Both the position numbers and the translations under genes were made by a program. From the NCBI RefSeq assembly GCF_017745275.1, contig NZ_JAGHZS010000002.1:359859-423858 (forward strand): a stretch of DNA of 64,000 bases, read 5' to 3'. The stretch comes from Chitinophaga sp. Lineage in GTDB: Bacteria; Bacteroidota; Bacteroidia; Chitinophagales; Chitinophagaceae. How positions within the stretch are numbered: the first letter of the stretch is position 1; each line of letters begins with the position of its first letter. The notes below the pieces were generated by a model. It worked only from the letters and a program-made list of their open reading frames with translations. It was not told where the DNA came from and did no database searches. Below, piece by piece: positions 17,922 to 25,497 of this stretch.

Positions 17922-19301
17922 ATGAGTACGTTTACAAACAGGATTTCTGGAAAATCTTTCTTATTAGCTTCAACTGTATTGGCGTTATCTACTACTGCAT
18001 TTGCACAGGATAGTACCCGCAGTAAAGTTGATCGCGTAACACCTTTCAATGGTGTGAAAGATTACCGTACATGGTCTGTTGGTGCGTGGGGCGGTGGTTC
18101 CGCAGCATTTGGTCCATTTGGTGGCCCTTACTATTTCAATAACTTCGATTTTAATAACGTTGGTTTCGTATACGGTGGCTACGTGAAGAAACAACTGTTG
18201 CATAACTTCGGTTTACAGGCCGACTTCATGAGAGGACAGGTGAAAGGCGCTACCAAAGCATCTCAGCAGCTTACCAATGGTATCTCTACTTTTAAAACAG
18301 ATATCGATTGGTCTGCAGCCGTAAGTGGTGTATTTAGCATTGCTAACATCAACTGGTTAAATAAACAGAGTTCCATTATTCCATACGTATCTGCCGGTGC
18401 GGGTGCTATTGCCTTTAAACCCACCATTGCTACCGCTAATGGTACAGAAACAGCGGTACTGAATTCAGACGGTGGTAAAACTCACAGGGAATTATTTATC
18501 CCGGTAGGCGTGGGGGCTAAATTTGTAGTAGCCCGTGGTGTAAACATCGACCTGGCTTACAACGTGAATTTCGTGAACAGTAAAAAGTTTGATGGCATCG
18601 ACAACGGTACCAAAGATAAATTTTCTACTGCCAGACTGGGTGTTGAATTTGCCCTCGGTAAAAAGCACAAGCCACAGTTAGCCGTAGTAAATCCTGCTGC
18701 ACAATTAGCCATGGATTTATGGGATAAAAATGCCGCATTGAAAAATTCACTCGAAGCAAGCGATTCCCGTAACCAGGCAGCTATCGATGGTCTGAAGAAA
18801 GAAGTAGCCGATATGAAACTGGATACAGATGGTGATGGCGTTCCTGATTACCTGGATAAATGCCCGAACACACCAGCTGGTACTAAAGTAGATGGTGCAG
18901 GTTGTCCATTACCAACACCTCAGGTAGTGAAAGAAAAAATTATCATAACAGAAGCTGATAAGAAAGTAGTAAAAGATGCGATCGATAACCTGGAATTTGA
19001 CCTGGGTAAAGCTACCATCAGACCTACCTCTTTTGCCAGCCTGGATAAAGTAGCCAGCCTCCTGGTAGAGAAAAACTTCAGCCTGAAATTAGCAGGTCAT
19101 ACCGATAACACCGGTTCTGCTGCTACCAACATGCGCTTATCTAAAGAACGTGCTGAATCCATCAAAGCATACCTGGTATCTAAAGGTGCCAATGCTTCCC
19201 GGATTGAAGCCGTTGGATATGGATCTTCTCAGCCTATTGCGTCTAACAAAACCGCTGCAGGACGTCAGCAAAACAGACGTGTAGAATTTACTTTATACTA
19301 A
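17922..19301 (+). CDS. OmpA-family outer membrane protein with beta-barrel and TSP3 linker
   Basis: 459 residues from ATG 17922 (MSTFTNRISGK...), preferred because the longer frame adds a non-signal leader. A signal peptide ends in TTAFAQ. Residues about 40-255 form an OmpA-like N-terminal barrel; a thrombospondin type 3 calcium-binding linker follows (DTDGDGVPDYLDKCPNTP); then the peptidoglycan-binding OmpA C-terminal domain with LEFDLGKATI, LAGHTDNTGSAATNMRLSKERA and QQNRRVEF. It anchors the outer membrane to peptidoglycan. A strong terminator follows. Codon use is regular and the gene is probably highly expressed. Confidence 0.95.
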   Translation: MSTFTNRISGKSFLLASTVLALSTTAFAQDSTRSKVDRVTPFNGVKDYRTWSVGAWGGGSAAFGPFGGPYYFNNFDFNNVGFVYGGYVKKQLLHNFGLQADFMRGQVKGATKASQQLTNGISTFKTDIDWSAAVSGVFSIANINWLNKQSSIIPYVSAGAGAIAFKPTIATANGTETAVLNSDGGKTHRELFIPVGVGAKFVVARGVNIDLAYNVNFVNSKKFDGIDNGTKDKFSTARLGVEFALGKKHKPQLAVVNPAAQLAMDLWDKNAALKNSLEASDSRNQAAIDGLKKEVADMKLDTDGDGVPDYLDKCPNTPAGTKVDGAGCPLPTPQVVKEKIIITEADKKVVKDAIDNLEFDLGKATIRPTSFASLDKVASLLVEKNFSLKLAGHTDNTGSAATNMRLSKERAESIKAYLVSKGANASRIEAVGYGSSQPIASNKTAAGRQQNRRVEFTLY

Positions 19302-19331
19302 TAGCAATCGTTTCCTTAATACAATAAGAAA

Positions 19332-19362
19332 AAAACGGTTCCGCAAGGGAACCGTTTTTTTT
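19332..19362 (+). terminator. Strong intrinsic terminator of the OmpA-like gene
   Basis: Perfect arms AAAACGGTTCC (19332-19342) and GGAACCGTTTT (19348-19358), five-base loop, then a T-run. Confidence 0.92.
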
Positions 19363-19420
19363 ATGTAACATCCGTTGGGAAAAATCTTAATTTAGACCGG
19401 ATTCAATGGACCGGTACCTT

Positions 19421-19888
19421 ATGACAACAGCAGAAAAAATTGCTTTTAAAAATCAACTGAAACAAACAGGCCGCACCCTGATACAGGCGCGTATCAATAT
19501 GGCCAAAGCTGCGATAGACAATGCGCAGGCAGCCGCTAATAGTGAAGAGAAAAGTTCCGCGGGGGATAAGTATGAGACTGGGCGCGCCATGGGACACCTG
19601 GAAAAAGATATGTACGCAAAACAGCAGTCAGAAAATATAAAAGAGCTGGCCTTGCTGGAAAGTGTAAACACAGATAAAGTATATACCACCGCACAAACCG
19701 GCGCCCTGGTACACTGCGAAGCACAGTCCTTTTTTATTGCAGCAGGACTGGGCAAACAATTGCTCGCTGATCACACCATCTTTTTTATATCTCCCTATAC
19801 GCCACTGGCAAAATTATTATTTGGAAAAAAAACAGGCGGACGCTTTATGTTTAATAAGCAGGAAGTAGTGATCCTGGATGTTTATTAG
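19421..19888 (+). CDS. GreA/GreB-like C-terminal domain protein
   Basis: 155 residues from ATG 19421 (MTTAEKIAFKNQL); ATG 19406 is a five-residue longer option. The N-terminal half is helical with the conserved segment SSAGDKYETGRAMGHLEKD; the C-terminal half (TGALVHCEAQSFFIAAGLG, FFISPYTPLAKLLFGKKTG, NKQEVVILDV) matches the GreA/GreB C-terminal FKBP-like domain. Proteins of this kind in Bacteroidota are often mislabelled 3-oxoacyl-ACP synthase. Gre factors bind the RNA polymerase secondary channel and stimulate transcript cleavage; whether this short form does so is unknown, as the acidic tip is not clearly recognisable. Confidence 0.8.
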   Translation: MTTAEKIAFKNQLKQTGRTLIQARINMAKAAIDNAQAAANSEEKSSAGDKYETGRAMGHLEKDMYAKQQSENIKELALLESVNTDKVYTTAQTGALVHCEAQSFFIAAGLGKQLLADHTIFFISPYTPLAKLLFGKKTGGRFMFNKQEVVILDVY

Positions 19889-19983
19889 CCACACATATTG
19901 TGCAGCCCCCGCTACATAATAGCACAGAAATTCCCCGCCCACCCTGCAGGCTATACGAAAATGAGTAGCAATACCCGCAATAT

Positions 19984-20271
19984 TTACACTTTTGCTGCGC
20001 GTAACAACTGCCTGCTTTCTTTACTCACAAAGGTGATGGGAACAAATTTGTCGGTAGGTGCCCCGATGTAATACACGATCCACTCCGGATCATGGTGTGA
20101 TAACATTTCACTGATACAATCAGCCCGATGTCCCATTGGGTTGGTGCAATCATCCCAGTAAAATAACTCTACCCGGTAGCGCAACTGCTGCTTTTGATTG
20201 TTGATGGTTACTTCCACTTCTATTTCCTGTTTACCTGGAAGTGGAGGAATAGGAATGACAATGTGGCTCAT
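19984..20271 (-). CDS. Conserved small protein of unknown function
   Basis: 95 residues from ATG 20271 (MSHIVIPIPPLPGKQE). The pattern is beta-rich then helical: IEVEVTINNQKQQLRYRVELFYW, two cysteines (CTNP, CISEML), then HDPEWIVYYIGAP and a basic C-terminus. No signal peptide or membrane segment. I do not recognise the family. The open frame is clean, is not a shadow of another gene, and starts divergently from the hydrolase gene at 20482. Confidence 0.6.
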   Translation of the reverse strand: MSHIVIPIPPLPGKQEIEVEVTINNQKQQLRYRVELFYWDDCTNPMGHRADCISEMLSHHDPEWIVYYIGAPTDKFVPITFVSKESRQLLRAAKV

Positions 20272-20481
20272 ACACTTGATGTTATAAAAACGTTACCACA
20301 AGAAGATTGCCATATCCCAATAGCATATTGTCCGCTTACTTATGTATGTGTTTTTTCTATACCTGTTCATCTCAGCGTCAATGCCTGTCCGAAAACGGAC
20401 ATACCAGTGAACAAGATGCACGACGTCCGTGTTAACAAGAACCTATCCTTTATGCATTGATCACCAAATAAAAATAAAATC

Positions 20482-21303
20482 ATGAGTAAAATTGTTTTAA
20501 AAGATGGTACCGAGTTGTATTATAAAGACTGGGGAACCGGTCAGCCTATTGTGTTTCATCATGGATGGCCATTGTCCGGCGATGACTGGGACGGGCAAAT
20601 GATATTTTTCCTCCAGCAGGGCTACCGGGTGATCGCGCATGATCGGCGGGGACATGGACGGTCGTCCCAAACGTCCCAGGGGCATAATATGGATACTTAT
20701 GCCGCCGATGTGGCGGAACTGACGCAGGCACTCGATTTAAAAGATGCTATCCACGTAGGACATTCTACCGGTGGAGGAGAAGTTATCCGCTATGTAGCCA
20801 AACATGGAAAAGGTCGTGTAGCCAAGGCCGTATTAATCAGTGCCGTTACCCCCATCATGGTGAAAAATGATCAGCATCCCGATGGCGTACCCCTGAGCGT
20901 ATTTGATGAAATCCGGCAGAATACCGCCACGCAAAGAGCGCAATACTTCCAGGACTTCACCATTCCCTTTTACGGATATAACCGCGAAGGCGCTAAGATA
21001 TCACAAGGTGTGAGAGATAATTGGTGGCGCCAGGGCATGATGGGAGCCGCTATTGCACATTATGAATGCGTAAAAGCCTTTTCCGAAACAGATTTTACTG
21101 AAGACCTGAAAAGCGTTGATATCCCTGTGCTGGTATTACACGGAGAAGATGACCAGATCGTTCCTTTCGCGATCTCCGGCGCTAAAGCGGTGAAGCTCCT
21201 GAAAAAAGGACAACTCATTTCCTACCCCGGATTCCCACATGGTATGCCTACTACAGAAGCTGCCACTATTAATAAAGATTTGCTGGCGTTTTTTAAAGCA
21301 TAA
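20482..21303 (+). CDS. Alpha/beta hydrolase, non-heme chloroperoxidase type
   Basis: 273 residues, the usual length for this family. The oxyanion segment HHGWPLSGDDW, nucleophile elbow GHSTGGGEV (Ser near 96), acid HGEDDQIVP (Asp near 225) and histidine FPHGMP (near 254) are all present. DRRGHGRSSQ and DFTEDLKSVDIPVLVLHG are typical of cofactor-free haloperoxidases/esterases. These cytoplasmic enzymes act as esterases or perhydrolases, and halogenation is a side activity. It is monocistronic. The stop codon lies inside a very long hairpin (see 21302). Confidence 0.93.
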   Translation: MSKIVLKDGTELYYKDWGTGQPIVFHHGWPLSGDDWDGQMIFFLQQGYRVIAHDRRGHGRSSQTSQGHNMDTYAADVAELTQALDLKDAIHVGHSTGGGEVIRYVAKHGKGRVAKAVLISAVTPIMVKNDQHPDGVPLSVFDEIRQNTATQRAQYFQDFTIPFYGYNREGAKISQGVRDNWWRQGMMGAAIAHYECVKAFSETDFTEDLKSVDIPVLVLHGEDDQIVPFAISGAKAVKLLKKGQLISYPGFPHGMPTTEAATINKDLLAFFKA

Positions 21304-21410
21304 AGCAGAAGGCAGAAAGCAAAAAGCTATTGCAGCGAATGATTATTGCGAATAGTATATACGCTTTGATCATTCGCTGCAATAGCTTTTTGCTTTCTGC
21401 CTTCTGCTTT
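21302..21410. repeat. Long perfect inverted repeat, 42-base arms
   Basis: The arms 21302-21343 and 21369-21410 are perfect reverse complements over 42 bases with a 25-base loop, and a T-run follows at 21414-21420. The arms are made of repeated short words (GCAGAAGG, GCAGAAAGC, AAAAAGC) and then ATTGCAGCGAATGAT. The left arm includes the stop codon of the chloroperoxidase gene. A close relative is at 28202. It would act as a terminator and mRNA 3' end stabiliser; it may also be a mobile palindromic unit. Confidence 0.9.
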
Positions 21411-21599
21411 CTGCTTTTTTCATTTATGCATTTACGTTATCCCAAAATACCTCCCGCCCTTTATTAATATCCGGCTAGATAAGAAAAATGCCATTGAAAA
21501 TTTTCTTGATATTTATCAAGCAGACTATGCGTGACAAGTGCAATATTTGTAATGCTGATCGTTCAAACAATAACGATGGCAACCTAAAACTGCTTATAT

Positions 21600-22259
21600 A
21601 TGTTTATCGGACACTTTGGACTTGGGATGGCCACAAAAAAATTAGCCCCCACTCTTTCATTAGGAACACTGTTTATGGCTGTTCAGTTTTCTGACCTGGT
21701 ATGGCCTACTTTACTGCTGTTGGGAGTAGAAAAAGTAGCGTTACACCCGGAATTGGGCGGCACGAGAACCATTGAATTTATAAGTTATCCCTTTACCCAC
21801 AGCCTTGTAGGCGCGCTAATACTGGGTATCCTGTTTGGCGCTGTACACTATGCCATTAAAAGAAATTTCCGGCACGCCTTGATCCTGGGGGTAGCGGTAT
21901 TGAGCCATTGGTTACTGGACCTGGTGGTGCACTTCCATGATTTACCCTTAACCCCGGCAGCCGGTGCGGCCAAAGTAGGATTTGGCCTCTGGTCTTCCGT
22001 TGCGGGTACATTGGTAGTGGAACTGATTTTATTCATCACGGGTATTATCCTGTACCTGCGGGCTACCCGGCCATTGAATGCCAAAGCCAGGATTGTTTTC
22101 TGGATCAATATCGTTTTATTGATGGCGGTACAATTATCGAACTACTGGGGTGATGCACCGGCCAGCGTGATGGCATTAGCCTGGTCTGCACAGTTGCAGT
22201 GGTTGTTTGTAATTTTGGGTTATTGGGCAGATAGCAATACAGAGCCTGTACTGGCTTAG
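21600..22259 (+). CDS. YdjM-like membrane-bound metal-dependent hydrolase family protein
   Basis: 219 residues from ATG 21600 (MFIGHFGLGMATKKLAP). About five hydrophobic segments alternate with short loops. Conserved acidic and histidine residues (GHFG, FSDLVWP, YPFTHSLVG, SHWLLDLVVH) occupy the positions used by LexA-binding-type inner-membrane metal-dependent hydrolases, which are predicted phospholipase-like enzymes. Actual substrate is unknown. It is a single gene whose terminator is shared with the convergent AraC gene. Confidence 0.8.
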   Translation: MFIGHFGLGMATKKLAPTLSLGTLFMAVQFSDLVWPTLLLLGVEKVALHPELGGTRTIEFISYPFTHSLVGALILGILFGAVHYAIKRNFRHALILGVAVLSHWLLDLVVHFHDLPLTPAAGAAKVGFGLWSSVAGTLVVELILFITGIILYLRATRPLNAKARIVFWINIVLLMAVQLSNYWGDAPASVMALAWSAQLQWLFVILGYWADSNTEPVLA

Positions 22260-22267
22260 CAGATATC

Positions 22268-22293
22268 AACAGCCCCGCCATCGCGGGGCTGTT
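22268..22293. terminator. Bidirectional terminator
   Basis: Perfect arms AACAGCCCCG (22268-22277) and CGGGGCTGTT (22284-22293) with a six-base loop, between convergent genes; it reaches into the stop codon of the AraC gene. Confidence 0.85.
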
Positions 22294-23107
22294 ACTTCAT
22301 ATTGATTTTTGTAGGCGATACGCCGAATTGCTTCCTGAAAGCAAATGAAAAATGGGAGAGGTCTTCAAATCCCAGGTCCAGGTAGATATCAGCCGAACGT
22401 AATCCCTTTTCCCGGATCAGGTAATGCGCTTCCTGTAGTCTCCTTTGCAGCAGCCACCGGCTGGGCGTTATATGAAATATCTTTTCAAAATCCCGTTTGA
22501 AAGTAGCCAGGCTTCTGCCGGTCAGATACGCAAATCGTTGTAGTGGTACATTGAAGTGAAAGTTCTGATGCATGAAGGCTTCCAGGTCTATTTTGCCGGG
22601 ATCGCTGAAGTCAAACAGCATGTCTTTCAATGTGGGATCCACTTTTAGTAACAACAGCACTGCTTCTCTCAGTTTCAGGGTAACCAGGAGTACATCGTCT
22701 TTTTCATGCAGCGGAAGATAAGCCGGCAAGGAGTCGAAATAGTTTTTGAACAACGGATCCTCCGGCAGCCGGATCACCGGTGGACGGGACACCGCCGAAG
22801 TGGACAGTTGTCCGGCTTCCATGCTCATACTCCGTAAAAAGGGCTGATCCAGTTGCACCGAAAGCGATTTATATTCGCCACCGTCCGGTGGTATCTTCTG
22901 AAACTTTATCAGTTGATTACGTCGTCCCAGCCGGTAATCGCCGGGATGAAAGGTGTACGACTGCTGCCCGTCATTCATCACCAGCGTACCGGATACCTGG
23001 TAGCTGAATACAAATTCCGGAATGAACTGTTCTCCTTCCCGGTGCAGCGTGGTGTAGCAGGAGGAGGCAACTGGCGAATGGTACTTATGGAGTGTGGAGG
23101 TTGTCAT
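22292..23107 (-). CDS. AraC-family transcriptional regulator
   Basis: 271 residues. The N-terminal ~160 residues form an AraC-N cupin-like sensor (LVMNDGQQSYTFHPGDYRLGRRNQLI). The C-terminal two helix-turn-helix motifs are clear: FAYLTGRSLATFKRDFEKIFHITPSRWLLQRR... and SADIYLDLGFEDLSHFSFAFRKQFGVSP. It starts 13 bases after the SDR gene stop on the same strand and is therefore co-transcribed with it, an arrangement common for AraC regulators that control a linked short-chain dehydrogenase. Confidence 0.93.
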   Translation of the reverse strand: MTTSTLHKYHSPVASSCYTTLHREGEQFIPEFVFSYQVSGTLVMNDGQQSYTFHPGDYRLGRRNQLIKFQKIPPDGGEYKSLSVQLDQPFLRSMSMEAGQLSTSAVSRPPVIRLPEDPLFKNYFDSLPAYLPLHEKDDVLLVTLKLREAVLLLLKVDPTLKDMLFDFSDPGKIDLEAFMHQNFHFNVPLQRFAYLTGRSLATFKRDFEKIFHITPSRWLLQRRLQEAHYLIREKGLRSADIYLDLGFEDLSHFSFAFRKQFGVSPTKINMK

Positions 23108-23119
23108 ATGTATGGTAGA

Positions 23120-23947
23120 TCAGTCACCGGTGTCGGTGGAAATACTTAGCGGCCGCCATTTTTCCATTTCCTGTTGATGCTCTTCCATGACTTGTTCCAG
23201 CCGCTTTAGGGCATCGCTACCTAGTAGCAGATGTACGGGGGGAGTCGAACTATTCACCAATCGGAGGATGGCTGTTGCCGCTTTTTCCGGATCGCCCGGC
23301 GGGTTAAAGGTACTGCTTTTAAACATTTCTGTTCTGGCGCCCACGGTGGTTTCATAGCCGGGTATGACCGGGGCGATATCCATGTCGCTAAAAATGTCGG
23401 TACGGAAGCCGCCAGGCTCTACGCTGGTCACCCATATTCCAAGCGGGCGAACTTCTTTGGCCAGTGCTTCGGAGAAGCCCGACAGTCCGAATTTGGCGGC
23501 CTGGTAGATGGTCAGCGCAGCATTGCCCGCTCTGCCGCCCAGGGAGCTGATTTGTATGATATGCCCCGACCGTTGTTGCCGCATATATGGCAGCACTGCG
23601 CGGGTGAGAGTAATAGGGGCGTACAGGTTGGTGTGCAGCTGAACGGCTACCTGCTCCTCACTGTATGCTTCAGCGGCTCCTAAAATGCCGAAGCCGGCGT
23701 TATTAACCAGCACGTCTATACGCCCAAACTTTGCGATGGTATTTGTTACTACCGTGGCAATAGCTGCGCTATTGGTTACATCCAGCTGCTGCGGATAAAC
23801 CTGCTCCGGGTATTGCGCTACCAGGTCATTCAGGACTTCCGGATTCCGGGCGGTCGCGGCTACCAGGTCGCCGCCGGCCAGTGCAGCAGCAGTGATACTT
23901 CTTCCTAATCCACGGGAACTGCCCGTGATCAGCCAAACTTTTTTCAT
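23120..23947 (-). CDS. Short-chain dehydrogenase/reductase
   Basis: 275 residues. Classical SDR: cofactor motif TGSSRGLGRSI (near 8-18), NNAGFGILG, catalytic Ser in IIQISSLGG and YxxxK as YQAAKFGLSG. The NADP preference is suggested by the basic residue after the glycine motif (SRG). It resembles the SDR group usually found next to AraC regulators in Bacteroidota. The substrate is unknown. Confidence 0.93.
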   Translation of the reverse strand: MKKVWLITGSSRGLGRSITAAALAGGDLVAATARNPEVLNDLVAQYPEQVYPQQLDVTNSAAIATVVTNTIAKFGRIDVLVNNAGFGILGAAEAYSEEQVAVQLHTNLYAPITLTRAVLPYMRQQRSGHIIQISSLGGRAGNAALTIYQAAKFGLSGFSEALAKEVRPLGIWVTSVEPGGFRTDIFSDMDIAPVIPGYETTVGARTEMFKSSTFNPPGDPEKAATAILRLVNSSTPPVHLLLGSDALKRLEQVMEEHQQEMEKWRPLSISTDTGD

Positions 23948-24085
23948 CTGATGATATTTCTGACAAAGGTCGGAATTGAGAAAAGAAAGCAGTTTGTTAA
24001 AACGCTCATCATATTTTGTTGAAACGTTCCCGATGTTTGTAGATATTTACAGGTATACCGGAAAATTTCGGGAGATAAATAACAA

Positions 24086-24523
24086 ATGGAAGCCATCAAC
24101 AAAAAAATAAAGATCCTGGCGCCCATATCTGCGGTATGGGACTCGTTAACTACGCTGCCACACATGACCGCCTGGATGGGAGACCCGGATATGAAGCTGG
24201 AAATAGCCACCACCTGGGAACCGGGCAGCCCTATTGTGATCCGCGGCTTTCATCACCTGCGGTTTGAAAACAAGGGAACGGTGCTGGAATATGTACCCGA
24301 ACAAGTACTGAGCTATAATTTCTTAAGCTCTATGTCACGCCTGCCGGATATACCGGCTAATCATACCGTACTTCGCTTTGTATTGCAGCCGGAGGACGCC
24401 TATACGCAGTTGGTGTTGACCCTCTCCAATTTCCCTACTGACACTATTTACCAGCATCTTAACTTTTATTGGAATGGTACGCTGGCCATGTTAAAACAAC
24501 ACGTGGAAAAGAGTAACGTGTAG
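24086..24523 (+). CDS. SRPBCC/AHSA1-domain protein
   Basis: 145 residues of a START-like fold: N-terminal INKKIKILAPISAVWDSLTT, then HMTAWMGDPDMKLE, WEPGSPIVIRGFHH, and C-terminal long helix WNGTLAMLKQHVE. These AHSA1-type domains form a hydrophobic pocket and in bacteria are mostly of unknown ligand, frequently regulatory or antibiotic- and lipid-binding. It is divergent from the SDR gene, with a 138-base shared promoter region. Confidence 0.85.
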   Translation: MEAINKKIKILAPISAVWDSLTTLPHMTAWMGDPDMKLEIATTWEPGSPIVIRGFHHLRFENKGTVLEYVPEQVLSYNFLSSMSRLPDIPANHTVLRFVLQPEDAYTQLVLTLSNFPTDTIYQHLNFYWNGTLAMLKQHVEKSNV

Positions 24524-24568
24524 CGTAAATTATTTTCACCAGGGAAATAATAACAATAAATGGCTGTT

Positions 24569-24597
24569 GTTGCAGGATAACAGCGCGCGTACCTTTG
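24569..24597 (+). promoter_or_regulatory. Bacteroidota-type promoter of the GNAT gene
   Basis: TTG at 24569-24571, an 18-base spacer, and TACCTTTG at 24590-24597 fit the -33/-7 consensus (TTTG, TAnnTTTG). The GNAT start codon is 79 bases downstream. Confidence 0.55.
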
Positions 24598-24676
24598 TGC
24601 CATGAAAAGCCCCCTTGCTTTTTAATGATGGATCTTTGGAAGAAGTACGTTAATTTCCCGTTATTAACTATCTTGT

Positions 24677-25180
24677 ATGCATATACTTTTTCAGAGTGAC
24701 CGGATTATTATCCGGGAGTTTTTGCCGACAGAAATAACATTGTTTACTACGTTGTTTGAAGATCCGCTGGTAACAACCTATATACCTTATCGTTCGCCGG
24801 AGCAGTACGTTGACCTGTTTCATGAAGCCCTGGAAGATTATAAAAAAGGAAGGCTCAGCCGATGGGCTGTTTTTGATGCGGTGACCTACGATTTTGCCGG
24901 CACCTGCCTGGCGCGGCATTTTGCAGAGGTGCCTGCTCAACTGGAAATAGGCTATGTTTTAAACCAGGCTTCCTGGGGGAAAGGCATTGCCTCCGCTGTA
25001 AGCCGGGCATTGGTGGATTATTGCTTTGCTAACACCGATACCAGGGAAGTAGTAGCGGTAACAGACCCCGAAAATATTGGCTCCCAAAAGGTGTTGGAGA
25101 AAACCGGGTTTAAGCGGCTGCCGAATTTAGTGAGAGCAGATGGAGAGGTTACATATTTTGTGATACAGCGATCTGAATAG
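24677..25180 (+). CDS. GNAT-family N-acetyltransferase (RimJ/RimL-like)
   Basis: 167 residues of one acetyltransferase_3-type domain: IIIREFLPTEITLF at the start, IGYVLNQASWGKGIASA (acetyl-CoA motif A with Q-x-x-W-G-K-G) in the middle, and NIGSQKVLEKTGFKRL near the end. It would transfer an acetyl group from acetyl-CoA to an amine, possibly a protein N-terminus or small molecule. It is a single gene with its own promoter candidate. Confidence 0.9.
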   Translation: MHILFQSDRIIIREFLPTEITLFTTLFEDPLVTTYIPYRSPEQYVDLFHEALEDYKKGRLSRWAVFDAVTYDFAGTCLARHFAEVPAQLEIGYVLNQASWGKGIASAVSRALVDYCFANTDTREVVAVTDPENIGSQKVLEKTGFKRLPNLVRADGEVTYFVIQRSE

Positions 25181-25497
25181 TTTGGATCGCTACCTTTTTT
25201 ATAGATGAATTTTTTTTTTAACGATTTTGTTAATCAGTTATAAGTTATCCAAAAATCCCCTATTTTTATAAACGACCAGCTCAATGATGAGCGTATATTT
25301 GATATTCCTCATAATAACTACTTAACTTATGATTTTCCCGCATATTTCTTCGGATAGATAGTCTCCTGTTTTTTCATTGTTTGATGTCGCATTTGCTCGC
25401 GGGTAATGTGTTGGATTGTCGTGTCCTGCTGTGGCGCCGGGAATGCATATAACGATCATTCGTTTCCTCACTTTCTTATAAAACCCAAATACTTATT
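25181..25497. other. Intergenic region upstream of the VioB-like gene
   Basis: 317 AT-rich bases before the 901-residue gene. I saw no clear promoter pair, hairpin or short gene. Confidence 0.4.

Noticed and set aside
23120..23947. SDR gene as the missing third enzyme of a pentostatin-like set
   Set aside because: It is 10 kb away, paired with an AraC regulator, and looks like an ordinary AraC-linked SDR.
24602..24625. Seven-codon leader peptide (MKSPLAF) before the GNAT gene
   Set aside because: No hairpins or regulatory codons follow it; chance is more likely.
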